Positions 22,151 to 32,967 of a DNA stretch of 64,000 nucleotides are shown piece by piece. The stretch's first letter is position 1. Every line of letters starts with the position of its first letter. This DNA is from Lolium rigidum. Taxonomy: Eukaryota > Streptophyta > Magnoliopsida > Poales > Poaceae. The notes beneath the pieces were generated by a model, which ran no database searches, was not told the DNA's origin, and saw only the letters and a program-made list of their open reading frames with translations. Made by a program: the position numbers and the translations under genes. The stretch spans positions 135,299,885 through 135,363,884 of the forward strand of contig NC_061509.1 in NCBI RefSeq assembly GCF_022539505.1, given 5' to 3'.

Positions 22151-22837
22151 CGCGCGCAGGCGCGTATGCTCGACCTCTTCTTCTGCTTAAATCTTCCGGT
22201 AGATCCTTAACAAATTGTATGGCAATTTTTGTAGAATATGCGATTCTCCTCGGTGGTAAATATTACGGTCAGGAATCCTCTGTTTTCCATTTTTTCTGCT
22301 GCGTTCCGTCAAGTGCATTTGTGATTGTTATTTGTGCTTGCCCACGTTCATAGATGAATTGTCCATGTATATGCATAATCATACTAGTAGTAAATTGATA
22401 ATGCTTGACAAAAGGACAAAAAAAACATGGTAGATTGCACAGAGTCGCGTAGGTAAAAGTGTACAGTGGGCGCGTTTTGTCCTAGGTGGTAGCTCAGCCA
22501 TATGTGGAGAAACAAAAGGGAGCGAGAGAAAAGATCAGGTACAGAAGGGTAGCGGAGAGAGGACCTACGAGAGAGGCTGACCCAAGCTGATTGCAACACC
22601 GGAGCTGGGCTGGACGCTAATTCTACGGCTGCTTCACCAACCAGGCTTTGCAGCAATCAACTCGGCAGGAGTACCAGGTGGGAGTAACAGGTCAACAACA
22701 ACCTTGTAAACCAACAACGTTTTGCAACAAAATATCTTCTAGGGGCTGACGAAAGCACATACATCAAGTCATAAATTGGAGATTGCAGATTGGTTATTTT
22801 AGTCAACTCCTTTCATTCTTTTTCTCTTTTCTCATTT
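22151..22837. other. 3' flank of the 186-aa gene
   Basis: This is AT-rich sequence probably holding the 3' UTR. No other gene or transposon end is recognisable. Confidence 0.4.
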
Positions 22838-23620
22838 TTTTTCAAACAACATGAGAGACTTGTCATTTTTATTAATTTAGAAGAGAATTGTCCAACTAAT
22901 TAGAGGAAACCCGGGACCATCATGGAGCACGCCCATCACCAAAGGGCACCCAGCCAACCCTGGCTACCGTAGCAACTCATAGACTGCTTAGAAGAGAACA
23001 ACTGTCAAGGTTGTCCATAATAATCTCCACTCCATCGTCTCTGATCTGGTAACTTTGACTATGCCGTAGATGACCACCAATGGTGCCATCTTCAAAACAG
23101 TCGCATGACGCCCACATCTGCTCATGCCATTTAATCGAATGTAACGTCAACGGAAGACAACTCTAACTTTATCGATGACTTTCACATGATAAATATATGG
23201 GACTTGTGCCGACCAGACTCCCACAAATATCTACCCCCTCCCTCCCCCCACCCCCCACCCACCACACACACATCATCATCACCACCGAGACATCCTCGCG
23301 ACAAGTAACATGACACCCATTGGACATGGAAGCAATACGAACTACCGAAACCCACGTTGTGACACGACCTAGCTCTGCTCGATGTTCTCATTGTCACCAG
23401 ACAAACATCACATAAAGGATTTGAGCCTATGAGGCATTCCACTCGATATCCATGTGGACCAACGCCAAACACTTGTCCCTCTGGTGGGTGGCCACTCTTA
23501 GACGACGCCTCAAACAGAGGAAGTACGACGACATTGCCTAGCCTAGAGTACCTGGATCCGAGGATAACCGCCGAGCTCTAGGATATGAGTGACATTAGGA
23601 ACACAAAAAAAAACAATGTC
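22838..23620 (-). repeat. Retroposon-like remnant with A-rich 3' end
   Basis: Read on the minus strand, the block ends AATAAAAATGACAAGTCTC and then TTTGAAAAAAAA (plus-strand T run near 22838), as non-LTR retroposons do. No coding domain is found. A 96-codon minus frame at 23182-23472 has no recognisable motif. The outer boundary is a guess. Confidence 0.3.
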
Positions 23621-23890
23621 TACTTATTTCCAGCACTTCCAAAGTTAACCTGATGAAGAAATGTAATGTTTAATTATTCCCGTGTTGCCACTAAAATATT
23701 TGGAGTAGAATAGTTGTATTGGATTTGCTGACTTGTAATTGTTATTATGAAATGTAACTTACGAGTCTTGTTCATCATCAATCTCTTGCTCCATGTTACC
23801 TTTGTTCCTCAAAATAAGGTGTAACATTATTAAAGTCAAACATTGTACGGACCAAGTTTTTAGAAACAAAATATATCAACAATTATAGTA

Positions 23891-23994
23891 CTTCCTCTGA
23901 GACATATTACTTAATGCTAAAAATAGATGTATCTACAACTAAAATGTGTCTAGATACATCTATATTAGCGTTAAGTAATATGAATCGGAGGGAG
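23891..23994. mobile_element. Stowaway MITE, 104 bp
   Basis: The left end is CTTCCTCTGAGACATATTAC and the right end is GTAATATGAATCGGAGGGAG, an imperfect terminal inverted repeat. The centre (AGATGTATCTA and TAGATACATCTA) is also inverted. TA flanks both sides (23889-23890 and 23995-23996). This is the classic Tc1/mariner-derived MITE form. Confidence 0.9.
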
Positions 23995-23996
23995 TA

Positions 23997-24639
23997 CCAT
24001 GTTGTTCACGATGTATCCAATGGTACTGATTTTGTATTACAAATGTTAATATTTCTCCTAAAAACTCAGTCAAACCCTACATAGTTTATTTTTTTTTAGA
24101 AAAAGCATACATCTTCTTTTTCAGCAACAGGGGAGTAGTGACTAGTCAATTTTATTTATGTGTGTAGCTGCTTAGAGACAATGCAGCTGGCGCTCAAAGC
24201 TGCTAGCATCAAGATGTAACTTTGTGTTGCGGACGAGAGGTCGGCACCGGCGGTTAAAACAAGATGGTCAGTATACATCTGGATGTCTCGACGGGAATTC
24301 CGGTCATTTTCTCGCGTGAATCCAAGAGTTATTTGATCTTTCCAACGCCTCTGTCAAAAATACTCGCTGGCGACTATAACGAAAAATGCCAGGACGGCTT
24401 ATGCTGACAGGTGTCTCCGAAACCACCTCTCGCCGGCGGTGTACGTTACCGCTCACTGACGATCGGCCGTCAGCGATTACGCGAGTCATTTCAGACCAAT
24501 GCGTTATGACGGTTATAGATGGGGTTTACGGACCAGTCAGGGACATGCTATTATGTACGGTGATTGCTCGTCAAAAGGGGGGAAACATACATTCAAGTTG
24601 CAGCAGTACTTACATGGGCTTGGCTGCTTTTGATCGGGT
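23997..24639. other. Intergenic, no feature recognised
   Basis: No gene, transposon end or repeat was recognised in this stretch. Confidence 0.4.
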
Positions 24640-25447
24640 ACAGATAGTGTTCCCTCTCTCGCCCCGCGTGGCAGCGGCGGGGGAGGGGGGGGACTGGTCC
24701 CCCCCCACCCCTCCTTCCTCCTCCGGCCGTCGCCAGAGGACACGGCCGGGCTCAACTTGGTCATTGCCAGCGGCGGCGGTTGCGTGGAGGGTCGGCGCGG
24801 GAAAGATCCTCCACGATTTGGGCGTGGAGCGCTCGCCGGGCAACACGCGTGATGGCTGCTCGACGTGCGGCGGCGTGCCTAGGGCAGCTGCGGTGCGTTA
24901 GATGACAATTTGGACGCCGGCCTGGGCGCCGTCCTGGTGATGGTAGTGGTGGCGTCTGGCGGCGGGCCATGCCGGCGGTGGAGGTGCGGGGCTGGATGGG
25001 CCAGATGGGTGCAAGCCCTAGGTCGATCTTCTCCTTGCTCTCTCCGTGATCTTGGTTGTCGCCGGTGGCGGTTGGCCGGCTGCAAGGCGTTTCGCCGCGT
25101 TGCCTCGGCCGGCCTGGGATGGTCGGCGGCGTTGGGCCCGACCTGAATAATGGTGACAGTCCTAGGGTTTTTCTTGTGTGAAGATGAAGACCTGAATAAT
25201 GAAGGCCTGTTCGTCTTGATCTGATCGGAGTGATGAGTTTCGGAGCTCCGCCAGCGAATGTAACAGTGCAACTTATGCCTGGAGTTTGCTGAATCGGGTG
25301 GTATTCCCATTTGATTCTGGAGGGAGCGGCGCGAAGCTTTGTTCTGTGTTGCCATCTGATGACATTATGGTCCATGGTGAAATCAAGGACGGGAATATCA
25401 TGAGGGCTGGATTAGAGGACTAACACCGGAGGTTTGAGTCTATGTAC
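24640..25447 (+). mobile_element. R1 non-coding retroposon, copy 1, 5' part
   Basis: This is the GC-rich 5' part of a repeat that resumes at 28577 after a LINE insertion. It shares with 59240-60551 the blocks CTAGGGTTTTTCTTG, GATCTGATCGGAGTG, CTCCGCCAGCGAA, GGAGGGAGCGGCGCGAAGC and CATGGTGAA. No protein domain is found in any frame. The 5' boundary is approximate. Confidence 0.75.
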
Positions 25448-28400
25448 TTTTGTTTTTGAAGCTTGGATATATATTACTTAAGACATAATTGTTTCATTAC
25501 ATTCACTATTGGCCAAGTCCTCCACACCGGATGGGACTGCACCAAAAAGAACACACTTAGTAGACTCATTACGCCCCAGTTTTGCCAGGTTATGAGCGAC
25601 CTGGTTTGCAGCACGGTTGATCTTGGAAACTGAATAGCTTGGGAATAGATCCAGCAACCTTCGGATCTCTTTGACATAGTTCATGATAGCTGGTTTGTAT
25701 TTGTTCGCCTCTTTTATTTCCTTGATCAAGGTAGCACAGTCATTTTCTATACTGATTGGGCCAGCGAAAGCACCAACCACTACTTTGACTGCCTGAAGGC
25801 CAGCGAAAGCTTCCGCAGCTTCGGCGTTTGCAGTGTTCTGAATTTTTCCCCAGGCAGACAAAATAACACCGCCTTTGTCATCTCTCAAGACGGCCCCCCA
25901 TGCGCCCGAGTTATCTTCCTGTAGAAAACTAGCATCAAAGTTTAGTTTTGCCCACCCTTGGTCAGGTTTGGACCAACTGGCTTCATTTATTCTTTGAGTT
26001 TGACTGCTAGTCGCTCCCTGGGAATAGGCAGGCTGTTTGCCCTTTGGGTCAGCCAGAAGCTCACAATCTGTGTTGTCATGAAACAGAGAGAGGTAAGACT
26101 GCAAAAAAATAGCCGAGTGTTCAATACCGCACTTACCATCCCCGAAGAGGGTGTTGTTTCTCAGGTGCCACGTTCTCCACCAAAGGAGAAGGAGTTTTGC
26201 TCGCATAACATCATCTACCTGGTTTAGCAAGATTAGTATCCAATCTTTTCCGGTGTAGTCAAGGAAGCGGTCCGCTGGCAGCAGCCATTCTTTCCGAAGT
26301 CTCTGTCTGAGGGCTTTTGCCTTGGTGCAATTGATAATTGCGTGGTGGGCTGTTTCAGGTTCAACACCGCAAATGCTGCATGTAGGTACTAGGTCCATCT
26401 TTCTTCTACATCGATGGGCTTGGACACCAAGGGAATCGGAAGCAAGCTTCCAGCCAAATACTTTTACTTTTGGAGGAACGTTTGTTTTCCAAATAAGGTT
26501 CCACATGTCCCTTTCTCCAGCTTGTTTCGATCTTGTGCCTGCGTCTTGGTGAGTGTGTTGTGAGTTCAAAGCCAGCTTGTATGCGCTTCTCACCGAGAAA
26601 ATGCCATTTCTTTCATAGTGCCAAGCAAGGACATACTCACCCGTGGTGTTGGCAAGATGGATCTGTAGGATATGGTCAGCATCAGGTTTGTAGAACATAT
26701 TTCTCACCAGATCTTCCTTCCACTTCTTCGTAGCCGGATCGATCACATCAGAGACCCACCTGATTCTAGATTTGGAAGCTTTTCCAATAACCTTTAGGTT
26801 ACCTCTGGGAAGCCAATTGTCCCTCCAAATTCTCACTTTTGTGCCATCTTTTATGCGCCAAATGACCCCTTTCTTTAGTAATTCGAGACCATGGATGATC
26901 CCTTGCCAACAAGGCGAAGTGTTCTAGATGAAGGCTGTATCAATCAAGTTGCCCGATGGGTAGTACTTTGCTTTTAACAAGCGGGCACAAAGGCTGTCCG
27001 GATGTTCAATCAAGCGCCAGGCTTGCCTCGCCAAAAGTGCTTGATTGAACAACCTTAGGTCTCTAAAGCCGATGCCACCTTGGCCCTTGGGTTTGCACAT
27101 TGTTTCCCAAGACATCCAATGGACTCTTCTGCGGTCCAGGTCATCTCCCCACCAGTACTTTTGTATGATTTGCGAAAGTTCATCGCACAGGCCTGCAGAG
27201 AATTTGAACACGCTCATAGCATGCGAAGGGATTGCTTGGGCCACTGATTTAATGAGGGTTTCCTTTGCAGCCCCTGAAGTATACTTCTCCGACCAATATG
27301 AGCACTTATTCATCAGTCTGTCTTTTGTGGACTGAAACTTATCATTTTTCATTCTTCCTTCTGGAATCGGAAGGCCCAGGTATTTTTCATCAAGGATTGT
27401 GTTTTCGACCTTTAGGATAGCTGCAACATTTTTGCCCATCTCTTCACTGCAGTGTTGTCCTAGTAAGATGGAACTTTTAGACGGATTAAGAAGCTGTCCA
27501 GTGCTCTTTTCATAAGAAAGAAGGATATCCTTAATCTTGCTTGCTTGCTCACTATTGCCTTTGAAGAACAAGAGGCAATCATCCGCAAAGAGAAGGCGAG
27601 AGATTCCAGGTCCTCTCCTACAAATCTTTAACTCCTCGATAGCTCCAGTGGCGATGTGGTGATTGAGGAGGGTGGAAAATCCCTCCGCAATGAATAGGAA
27701 GAGGTAAGGGGATAAAGGGTCTCCCTGCCGTAGCCCCCTAGTTGGCTTGAAACTGTTCAGATGTTTGCCATTAAAACGGACTGAGAAACGGACTGATTTG
27801 ACACAAGCCATAATCCAACCAATCCATTTTTCGCTGAATCCAATCTTCCTCATGGCTTCCTCAAGGAAGTTCCAGTCGACACGGTCATAGGCCTTTGAGA
27901 GGTCAAGTTTGTAGGTACAAAAGTTTCCTGCAGCTTTTGATCCTTGTTTGAGGGCATGTATGCACTCAAAAGCAATGATTGCATTGTCTGTGATCATACG
28001 TCCCGGGATAAAGGCACTTTGAGTTGGAGAGATCAGATCATCAAGAATTGGGCGCATGCGGTTGGCTAGGCATTTTGCAACCACTTTATAGATGACGTTG
28101 CATAGGCTAATGGGTCTGAAGTCTTTCAAGGTAGAGGGATTCTTAACCTTCAGGATTAACACGATGGTTGTTTCATTTACTCCATCTGGCATCACTCCAG
28201 TGGAAAAGAATTTTCTAACCGCTGAAATGATGTCTTCTTTCAGAGTAGCCCAATTTCGTTGGAAGAAGCAGGCCGGGAAACCATCCGGACCTGGCGCCTT
28301 TGTTGGCCCAATCTGGAACATGGCGAAACTGATTTCATCATCAGTAAAGTCTACACACATACCTTCATTAGTTGGCCTGTCAATTCTTTGTTGAAGGAGG

Positions 28401-28559
28401 TCAGTGATCAGGTCTGGCTGGACTGTGGTTTCTGCAGTGTATAACTCTTGAAAAAAGTTGTAGCAGCTGTCTCCATTTTATCAATGTCTTCTATCACTTC
28501 TCCAGAATCTAGCTGTAGCTTTATAATACGGTTTCTTTTTTTCCTCCATGTAGCCTTGC
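25448..28559 (-). mobile_element. 5'-truncated L1-type LINE with 17-bp target duplication
   Basis: This 3.1 kb LINE is inserted into R1 copy 1. GGTTTGAGTCTATGTAC occurs at 25431-25447 and 28560-28576, a perfect 17-bp target duplication. The plus-strand left end TTTTGTTTTTG is its poly(A) tail. The 5' end falls between the endonuclease and RT, so the copy was truncated on insertion, as is usual for LINEs. Confidence 0.95.
25478..28540 (-). pseudogene. LINE ORF2 fragment: RT, zf-RVT and RNase H, nearly intact
   Basis: The reading starts in the linker (KATWRKKRNRIIKLQL), shows a one-base slip near 28445, then runs open through RT: KAPGPDGFPACFF, YKLDLSKAYDRVDW, RGLRQGDPLSPYLF and an intact catalytic FADD. 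A single TAG at 26921-26923 breaks the frame. After it come the zinc-binding domain (WKTNVPPKVKVFGWK, CSICGVEPETAHHA) and RNase H (LNFDASFLQEDNSGAWG to NQVAHNLAKLGR). Few lesions and the clean target duplication indicate a young insertion. It lacks ORF1 and the endonuclease, so it cannot move alone. Confidence 0.92.
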
Positions 28560-28576
28560 GGTTTGAGTCTATGTAC

Positions 28577-29010
28577 GGTGTTATGGGTTTCGCAACATCA
28601 ATATGCAAGTGGGGGCGGTAACACGGGTGAAGTTCAGAGTCTTACCTTTCATGGTAAAAATCCAAGTTCTGACCTTAACTGGTTGTGCGTGGCAATGGTC
28701 TTGTTGGAGGCATTGTTTTGAGAGCGGACTATCTTCATGGAGAAAACCTAAGATCTTTTGATCAGGCGATGACGGTGTTTGTGTACTGTTCCCTTTTCGG
28801 AGGCGTCGCTTTTTGAAGAGCCTGGAGTTGGTGTTGTCCTGATGGTGGATGTATTATTGCTGCTAGGGCTGGAATATCAGAGCGGGACTTTTTGTTTCTT
28901 AGTTTTATTTTTATTTTTTCGCCATGTGCAACCGTACTACCATTAAGGTATTACGTTGTTGCAAAGTTGGATGTAATTGATATCTCTCGATATGAATATA
29001 TTTCTTTTAA
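28577..29010 (+). mobile_element. R1 non-coding retroposon, copy 1, 3' part
   Basis: This continues copy 1. Shared with copy 2 are CCTTAACTGGTTGTG, ATTGTTTTGAGAGCG, AAGATCTTTTGATC, a CCGTACTACCATTAAGG-type block and the 3' end ATATGAATATATTTC. It ends in a short A-rich stretch without clear target duplication. Confidence 0.75.
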
Positions 29011-29220
29011 AACACTACGTTACTGGAGGTACAATTTCCTGCCAAGGGTGTGATTAGCTAGCTTGCTACACAAATGTATACAAGTACTGACGTGTTAAAG
29101 CAAATTTTGCGAATCTTATTTCGAAGTTACTTCCACTTAGGTTTTGGATTATTTTGGTTGCCATGGTTTGGACTTTGGAGAAGGAATGGTGGTACCAGGA
29201 GTACCTTCAGACAAGTGAGA
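29011..29220. other. Short flank between R1 and the Harbinger-like element
   Basis: No feature recognised. Confidence 0.4.
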
Positions 29221-29223
29221 TGA

Positions 29224-31518
29224 GAGCATCCCCACTCGTCTCCCCGACGAGGGCCCCGAGCGACGATTTTCTCATCCGGACGGCGTAATTCGCCCAGTCG
29301 CGTCCCCGGTTCCTCGATTTCGTCCGGATTTGGGCCTAAATCCATCCGGCGAGCCCACGCCATCCCCGGTCCCCCGAGGCGCACTCGGAGACTCCGGACG
29401 AAAGAATTTGGCGCGAAAGAGGCGTGTGGACCCTCGTAGTCGGCGACTGGACCGCCAAATCCTGTCGATTTCCCTCCAATTTGCTTGCATATCCCCATTC
29501 TCTCCCGCCGAATTTGTGTAGCCGTCTCCATTCTCCTCCTCCTCTTTCTCGTCCACCACCATTCCGCCGAAGCCGAGGAAGTCGCGACGGAAGAAGGAGC
29601 GGCCGCCGGGTGTGTCCAACGCACAATGGGCGGCGGACGAGCTCCGGCGACAGATCGAAACAAGCGCCAGGGCGGAGAGGGAGAAGAAACTCAACGCGAA
29701 GAGGGCGGCGTTGGCGGCGTAGGACGAACAAGCGAGGAAGGTCTCCATGGCCATGAGCATGGGCCATGCTCGCGGCGGCGGCGCCGCCATGTTCCCCGGC
29801 CAGTGGCCGATCCAAGGTAGCAGTTCCCCGTCGGCTTTCTCCCCTTCGAGATTCTCGCTGTCGTCGCCTGCCATGTTCCAAGGGGCGACCTACGGCCAAA
29901 CGTCCAGGTTCATGCCGTCGCCGCCCGATCTCGCCGGCGGCAACCTGAACGAGGGCTTCTCGCCGGCCCTGCGGCGAGGGCCACTCCCGTTCGGTGCGAC
30001 GGCGGCACCGAACGATGAGGTGATGAACGAGATGATCAACTCCGGCTCCATGGCCGCCGCTGCGAGCCCGGGGTTCTTCACGCTAGAGGAGGCGAGGGCG
30101 ACGGCAACTGTCGCGGCGCGCAACGAGGAGGTGGAGGATGTGGCCGACGGAAGCCAAGCCGTCGAAGAAGAAGAAGAAGAAGAGGAAGAACCAACTGAAG
30201 CCGGGGTCGCCGACGCCAACCTGCCGAAGGCAAAGAAGAAGAGGAAGAAGGACTCGCCGCCGGCCGAACCGCGCATCAAATGGACGCCGAGGAAGAGGAG
30301 TGCCTCGCCGAAGCTTGGATGACCGTGTCCATGAACGGCATAACCGGGGTGAATCGGAACTACGAGACGTATTGAGCTCGAGTGAAGCGGGCGTTCGACG
30401 AGCGCAAGCTCGTCGATCCCTACTTCAACAAGACGATCATGAACCGGGGAGACAAGGCCATGGCCACCCATTGGGGGATCATACAGACGGCGTGCAGCAA
30501 ATGGCACGACATACAGGAGGAGCTCAAAAAACTGCCGGTGAGCGGCGAAGACTTCGAAGCCAAGGTATGCATACGCCGTGGCTCCTTCGTCGACCCTGCA
30601 TGTACCGATCGCCGTGAGCTGACCCATATCGCCGCCCAATTTTTTCGCGGGTGCGCCGTGCTTTCGACATGTACCACGAGGACACCGGCTTGACGTTCAA
30701 GTTTCTGAACGTCTTCTCCCGCATCGAGAAGTGCGAGAAGTGGACAGAAACCCGCACAAGCCTCTCGAAGAGCAAAACCGAACAGTACAACCCCAACGCT
30801 CCGGCGCCAGGCTCGTCGGATGGCCGCCCGGAACTCGGCCAGAAAAAGCTCAAAGATCTTAAAAAGATGGGCCATCCCGCCGAGAGGATGCAGGCGTCGT
30901 TCGACAAGTGCTGGGCCGACGCGAGGACGCACGCCGCCGGGAGGGACGACAAGTTCGATGGCAGGTGGAGGGAGATGCTCGCCAACCAAGGCGCCGGATC
31001 GCCCTGCTGAAGACGACGGCCGCGGGCGAAGAAGAGGAACACAGACTTGGCGTTTCTGATGGGCGGCAACACAACCTTGATGGACGAGGAGACGAGGATT
31101 TGGTACGAGGGCCATCGCACCGACATCCTCCGACCCACTCCGGTCAGTGCTTCGCCCTCACCGTCTACGACGTCGACTGCCGCCGCTTCGTCGTCGACTG
31201 CGCCCGCAGCGACATTGGCCGCCGCTTCGACCACGGCGTGTGAGGAAACTGGGCAGTCAGACACCGCCGTGCCAGGCGGGACTGCCGACGCCCATGTTTC
31301 AGTGTAATTTCCCTCCGATCGCCGATCTGTGGCTGATCCTTTTGCCGACCTGGACGTATTTGTAGCAGGACTTCGTTTTGTTTTAATTTCGACTTTGTCC
31401 GCCGAACTCCGGGTGGACGACTGGAAATATGGTTCTCCCCACGAATTAATTTCGTCCAATCCGGGCGATTGTTTCGTCCGGATTTCGGCGTGGGGAGGCC
31501 AAACAAGTGGAGATGCTC
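29224..31518 (+). mobile_element. PIF/Harbinger-like element, ORF1 only
   Basis: The ends are inverted: GAGCATCCCCACTCGT on the left, and the complement of the right end gives GAGCATCTCCACTTGT. The 3-bp sequence TGA flanks both sides (29221-29223 and 31519-31521), a Harbinger-length target duplication although TWA is the usual form. The element is 2.3 kb and encodes only the Myb-like partner protein; no transposase was found, so it depends on another copy. Confidence 0.75.
29747..31304 (+). pseudogene. Harbinger ORF1 (Myb-like, NAM-associated C-terminal domain), broken
   Basis: The frame starts MAMSMGHARGGGAAM and has a proline/serine-rich part, an acidic run and a lysine-rich run. It then loses frame near 30280. 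The Myb-like core follows (CLAEAWMTVSMNGITGV, FDERKLVDPYFNKTIMN, MATHWGIIQTACSKWHD) with a TGA replacing a conserved tryptophan near 30373. The intron donor (AAG/GTATGC, 30565) looks sound, but the acceptor reads CGCGGG where an AG is expected near 30652. The C-terminal part (LTFKFLNVFSRIEKCEKW, KKMGHPAERMQASFDKCW) follows. In active elements this protein binds the ends and brings in the transposase. Three lesions make this copy non-functional. Confidence 0.85.
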
Positions 31519-31699
31519 TGAAGCGGGACATGTCGTTGCTGTATGTGGCCTTGCCCACCCGTCTACTCCTCCACTCGACTTTGCAGAATGTGGCCTCTTG
31601 GTACCTTGCTTCAGCGATGAAGTTGGCTAGAAGAGGGAAGTGAGGAGTGAGGCCCAGAAATGAGGAGGCCGTTGTCACATTGCGGGGCCTGACGGTAAA

Positions 31700-32490
31700 C
31701 CTTATACACCGATCAGGTTGGCGCGTACCGTGCGCCGCACACCCCGCGCGCGGTACGGGCCGGTCCAGTTAGGTGCGGGCTTCCTCTGTTTTCGTTTTTT
31801 CTTTTCTTTTTTGTTTCTTCTTTTTCTCTTTTGTTTTTTCTGTTTTTGTTTTTGTTTTTCCTGTTTTTGTTTTCTGTTTTCTTTTGTTCTTTTTTCCGTT
31901 TCTCTTTTGTCACTTTTGTTTTTCAGATTCGAAAAATAGAAATATTTTAAATATGTTCAAATTAAAAAAATGTTTATTTTAAAAAACTTCAGATCAAAAA
32001 AATGTTTGATTTAAAATCTTTTCAAATTAAAAAATTTCTTCTTAAAATTAAAAAAAATTGAAATACAATTTTAAAACATAGATATTTTTGAAAAAAGTTC
32101 AGATCAAAAATATAGTTTTTAAAAATATTGTTCAAATAAAAAATTATTCAAACCCGAAAATTGTTCAAGTATGAAATTTTGAAATTCGAAAATTGGTCAA
32201 AATATAAAAATTGTTCAAATTTAAAAATTGTTCAATTTTTAAAAATGTTCAAATTTAAAAATTGTTCATACATAAAAATTATTAAATTTTCGAAAATAAT
32301 ATTTTCCAAATTTGAAACTTCGAATTTAAAAACATTTTAGCTTTCAAAAAACGTAAAAAGAAAAAGAAAAAACGAAAAAAATAAAGAAAAAGCGAAACAA
32401 AATGTTGGGCTGGCCCAAACCATTTACCGGGGGGGTGTGTGGCGCCTGGTCCGTGCTGACCAGGTCGGCATACAGCACCCCCCGGACCTG
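31700..32490. mobile_element. Inverted-repeat (Mutator-like or foldback) element
   Basis: The left arm (GATCAGGTTGGCGCG, GCGCCGCACACCCC, then GGCCGGTCCAG and a T/C-rich run) is mirrored by the right arm (an A/G-rich run, then GGCTGGCCCAAACC, GTGTGTGGCGCC, GACCAGGTCGGCAT). The core is AT-rich with repeated TTCAAATTTAAAAATTG-type words. CCTGACGGTAAA and CCTGACAGCAAA flank it, possibly a diverged 9-bp target duplication. There is no coding capacity. Ends are approximate. Confidence 0.6.
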
Positions 32491-32967
32491 ACAGCAAAAG
32501 AAAAGTAAAAGCTATCCCTGGGCTATGAAACACGCGTTAATTTGGAAAAAGGCTGGCCTAGCTCAGGCTATGGGCCGGGATGCAAGTAAGACAGCTTGTA
32601 TTTTGGCGAGACCTAGCCCGGTTCGGTAGTTTGTTCAAGAAGCTCCGGCTGGGAACATGCTCATGCAGTCATGCTCCTACGAACTGTCGGAGGCCATCCA
32701 TATTAGTGGCTGCCCCACTTTCATGCCACGCAAAGCAGAACAAACTAGCTAGGTCCACAGGATATGTCATCTGTTTTTTAAAAAAAAAACCGGGATAGGC
32801 CTCGAAGAGCATGGATACTGCATTAAATCAACATCCGTGGGGTATAATTTACAATAAGGACCCAAGTAAACAAAACAATTTGAAATTGGTCCTTCGCTTT
32901 TACAGAGCATACCATAAACAGAAATAAGAAAAAGCAATCAGGTCCTCCAACACCACCGGCGAACTTA

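Noticed and set aside
23182..23472. 96-codon minus-strand frame rich in cysteine and glycine
   Set aside because: It lies in a repeat-like block with CA/CT simple sequence and has no recognisable domain or gene structure.
24761..25375. 204-codon minus-strand frame inside R1 copy 1
   Set aside because: The matching region of R1 copy 2 does not preserve this frame, so it is a chance product of GC-rich DNA.
29127..29899. Overlapping minus-strand frames near the Harbinger left end
   Set aside because: They cross the transposon boundary and are antisense to ORF1.
30524..31678. 384-codon minus-strand frame
   Set aside because: It is antisense to the Harbinger ORF1 and crosses the element's end, so it cannot be a single real gene.
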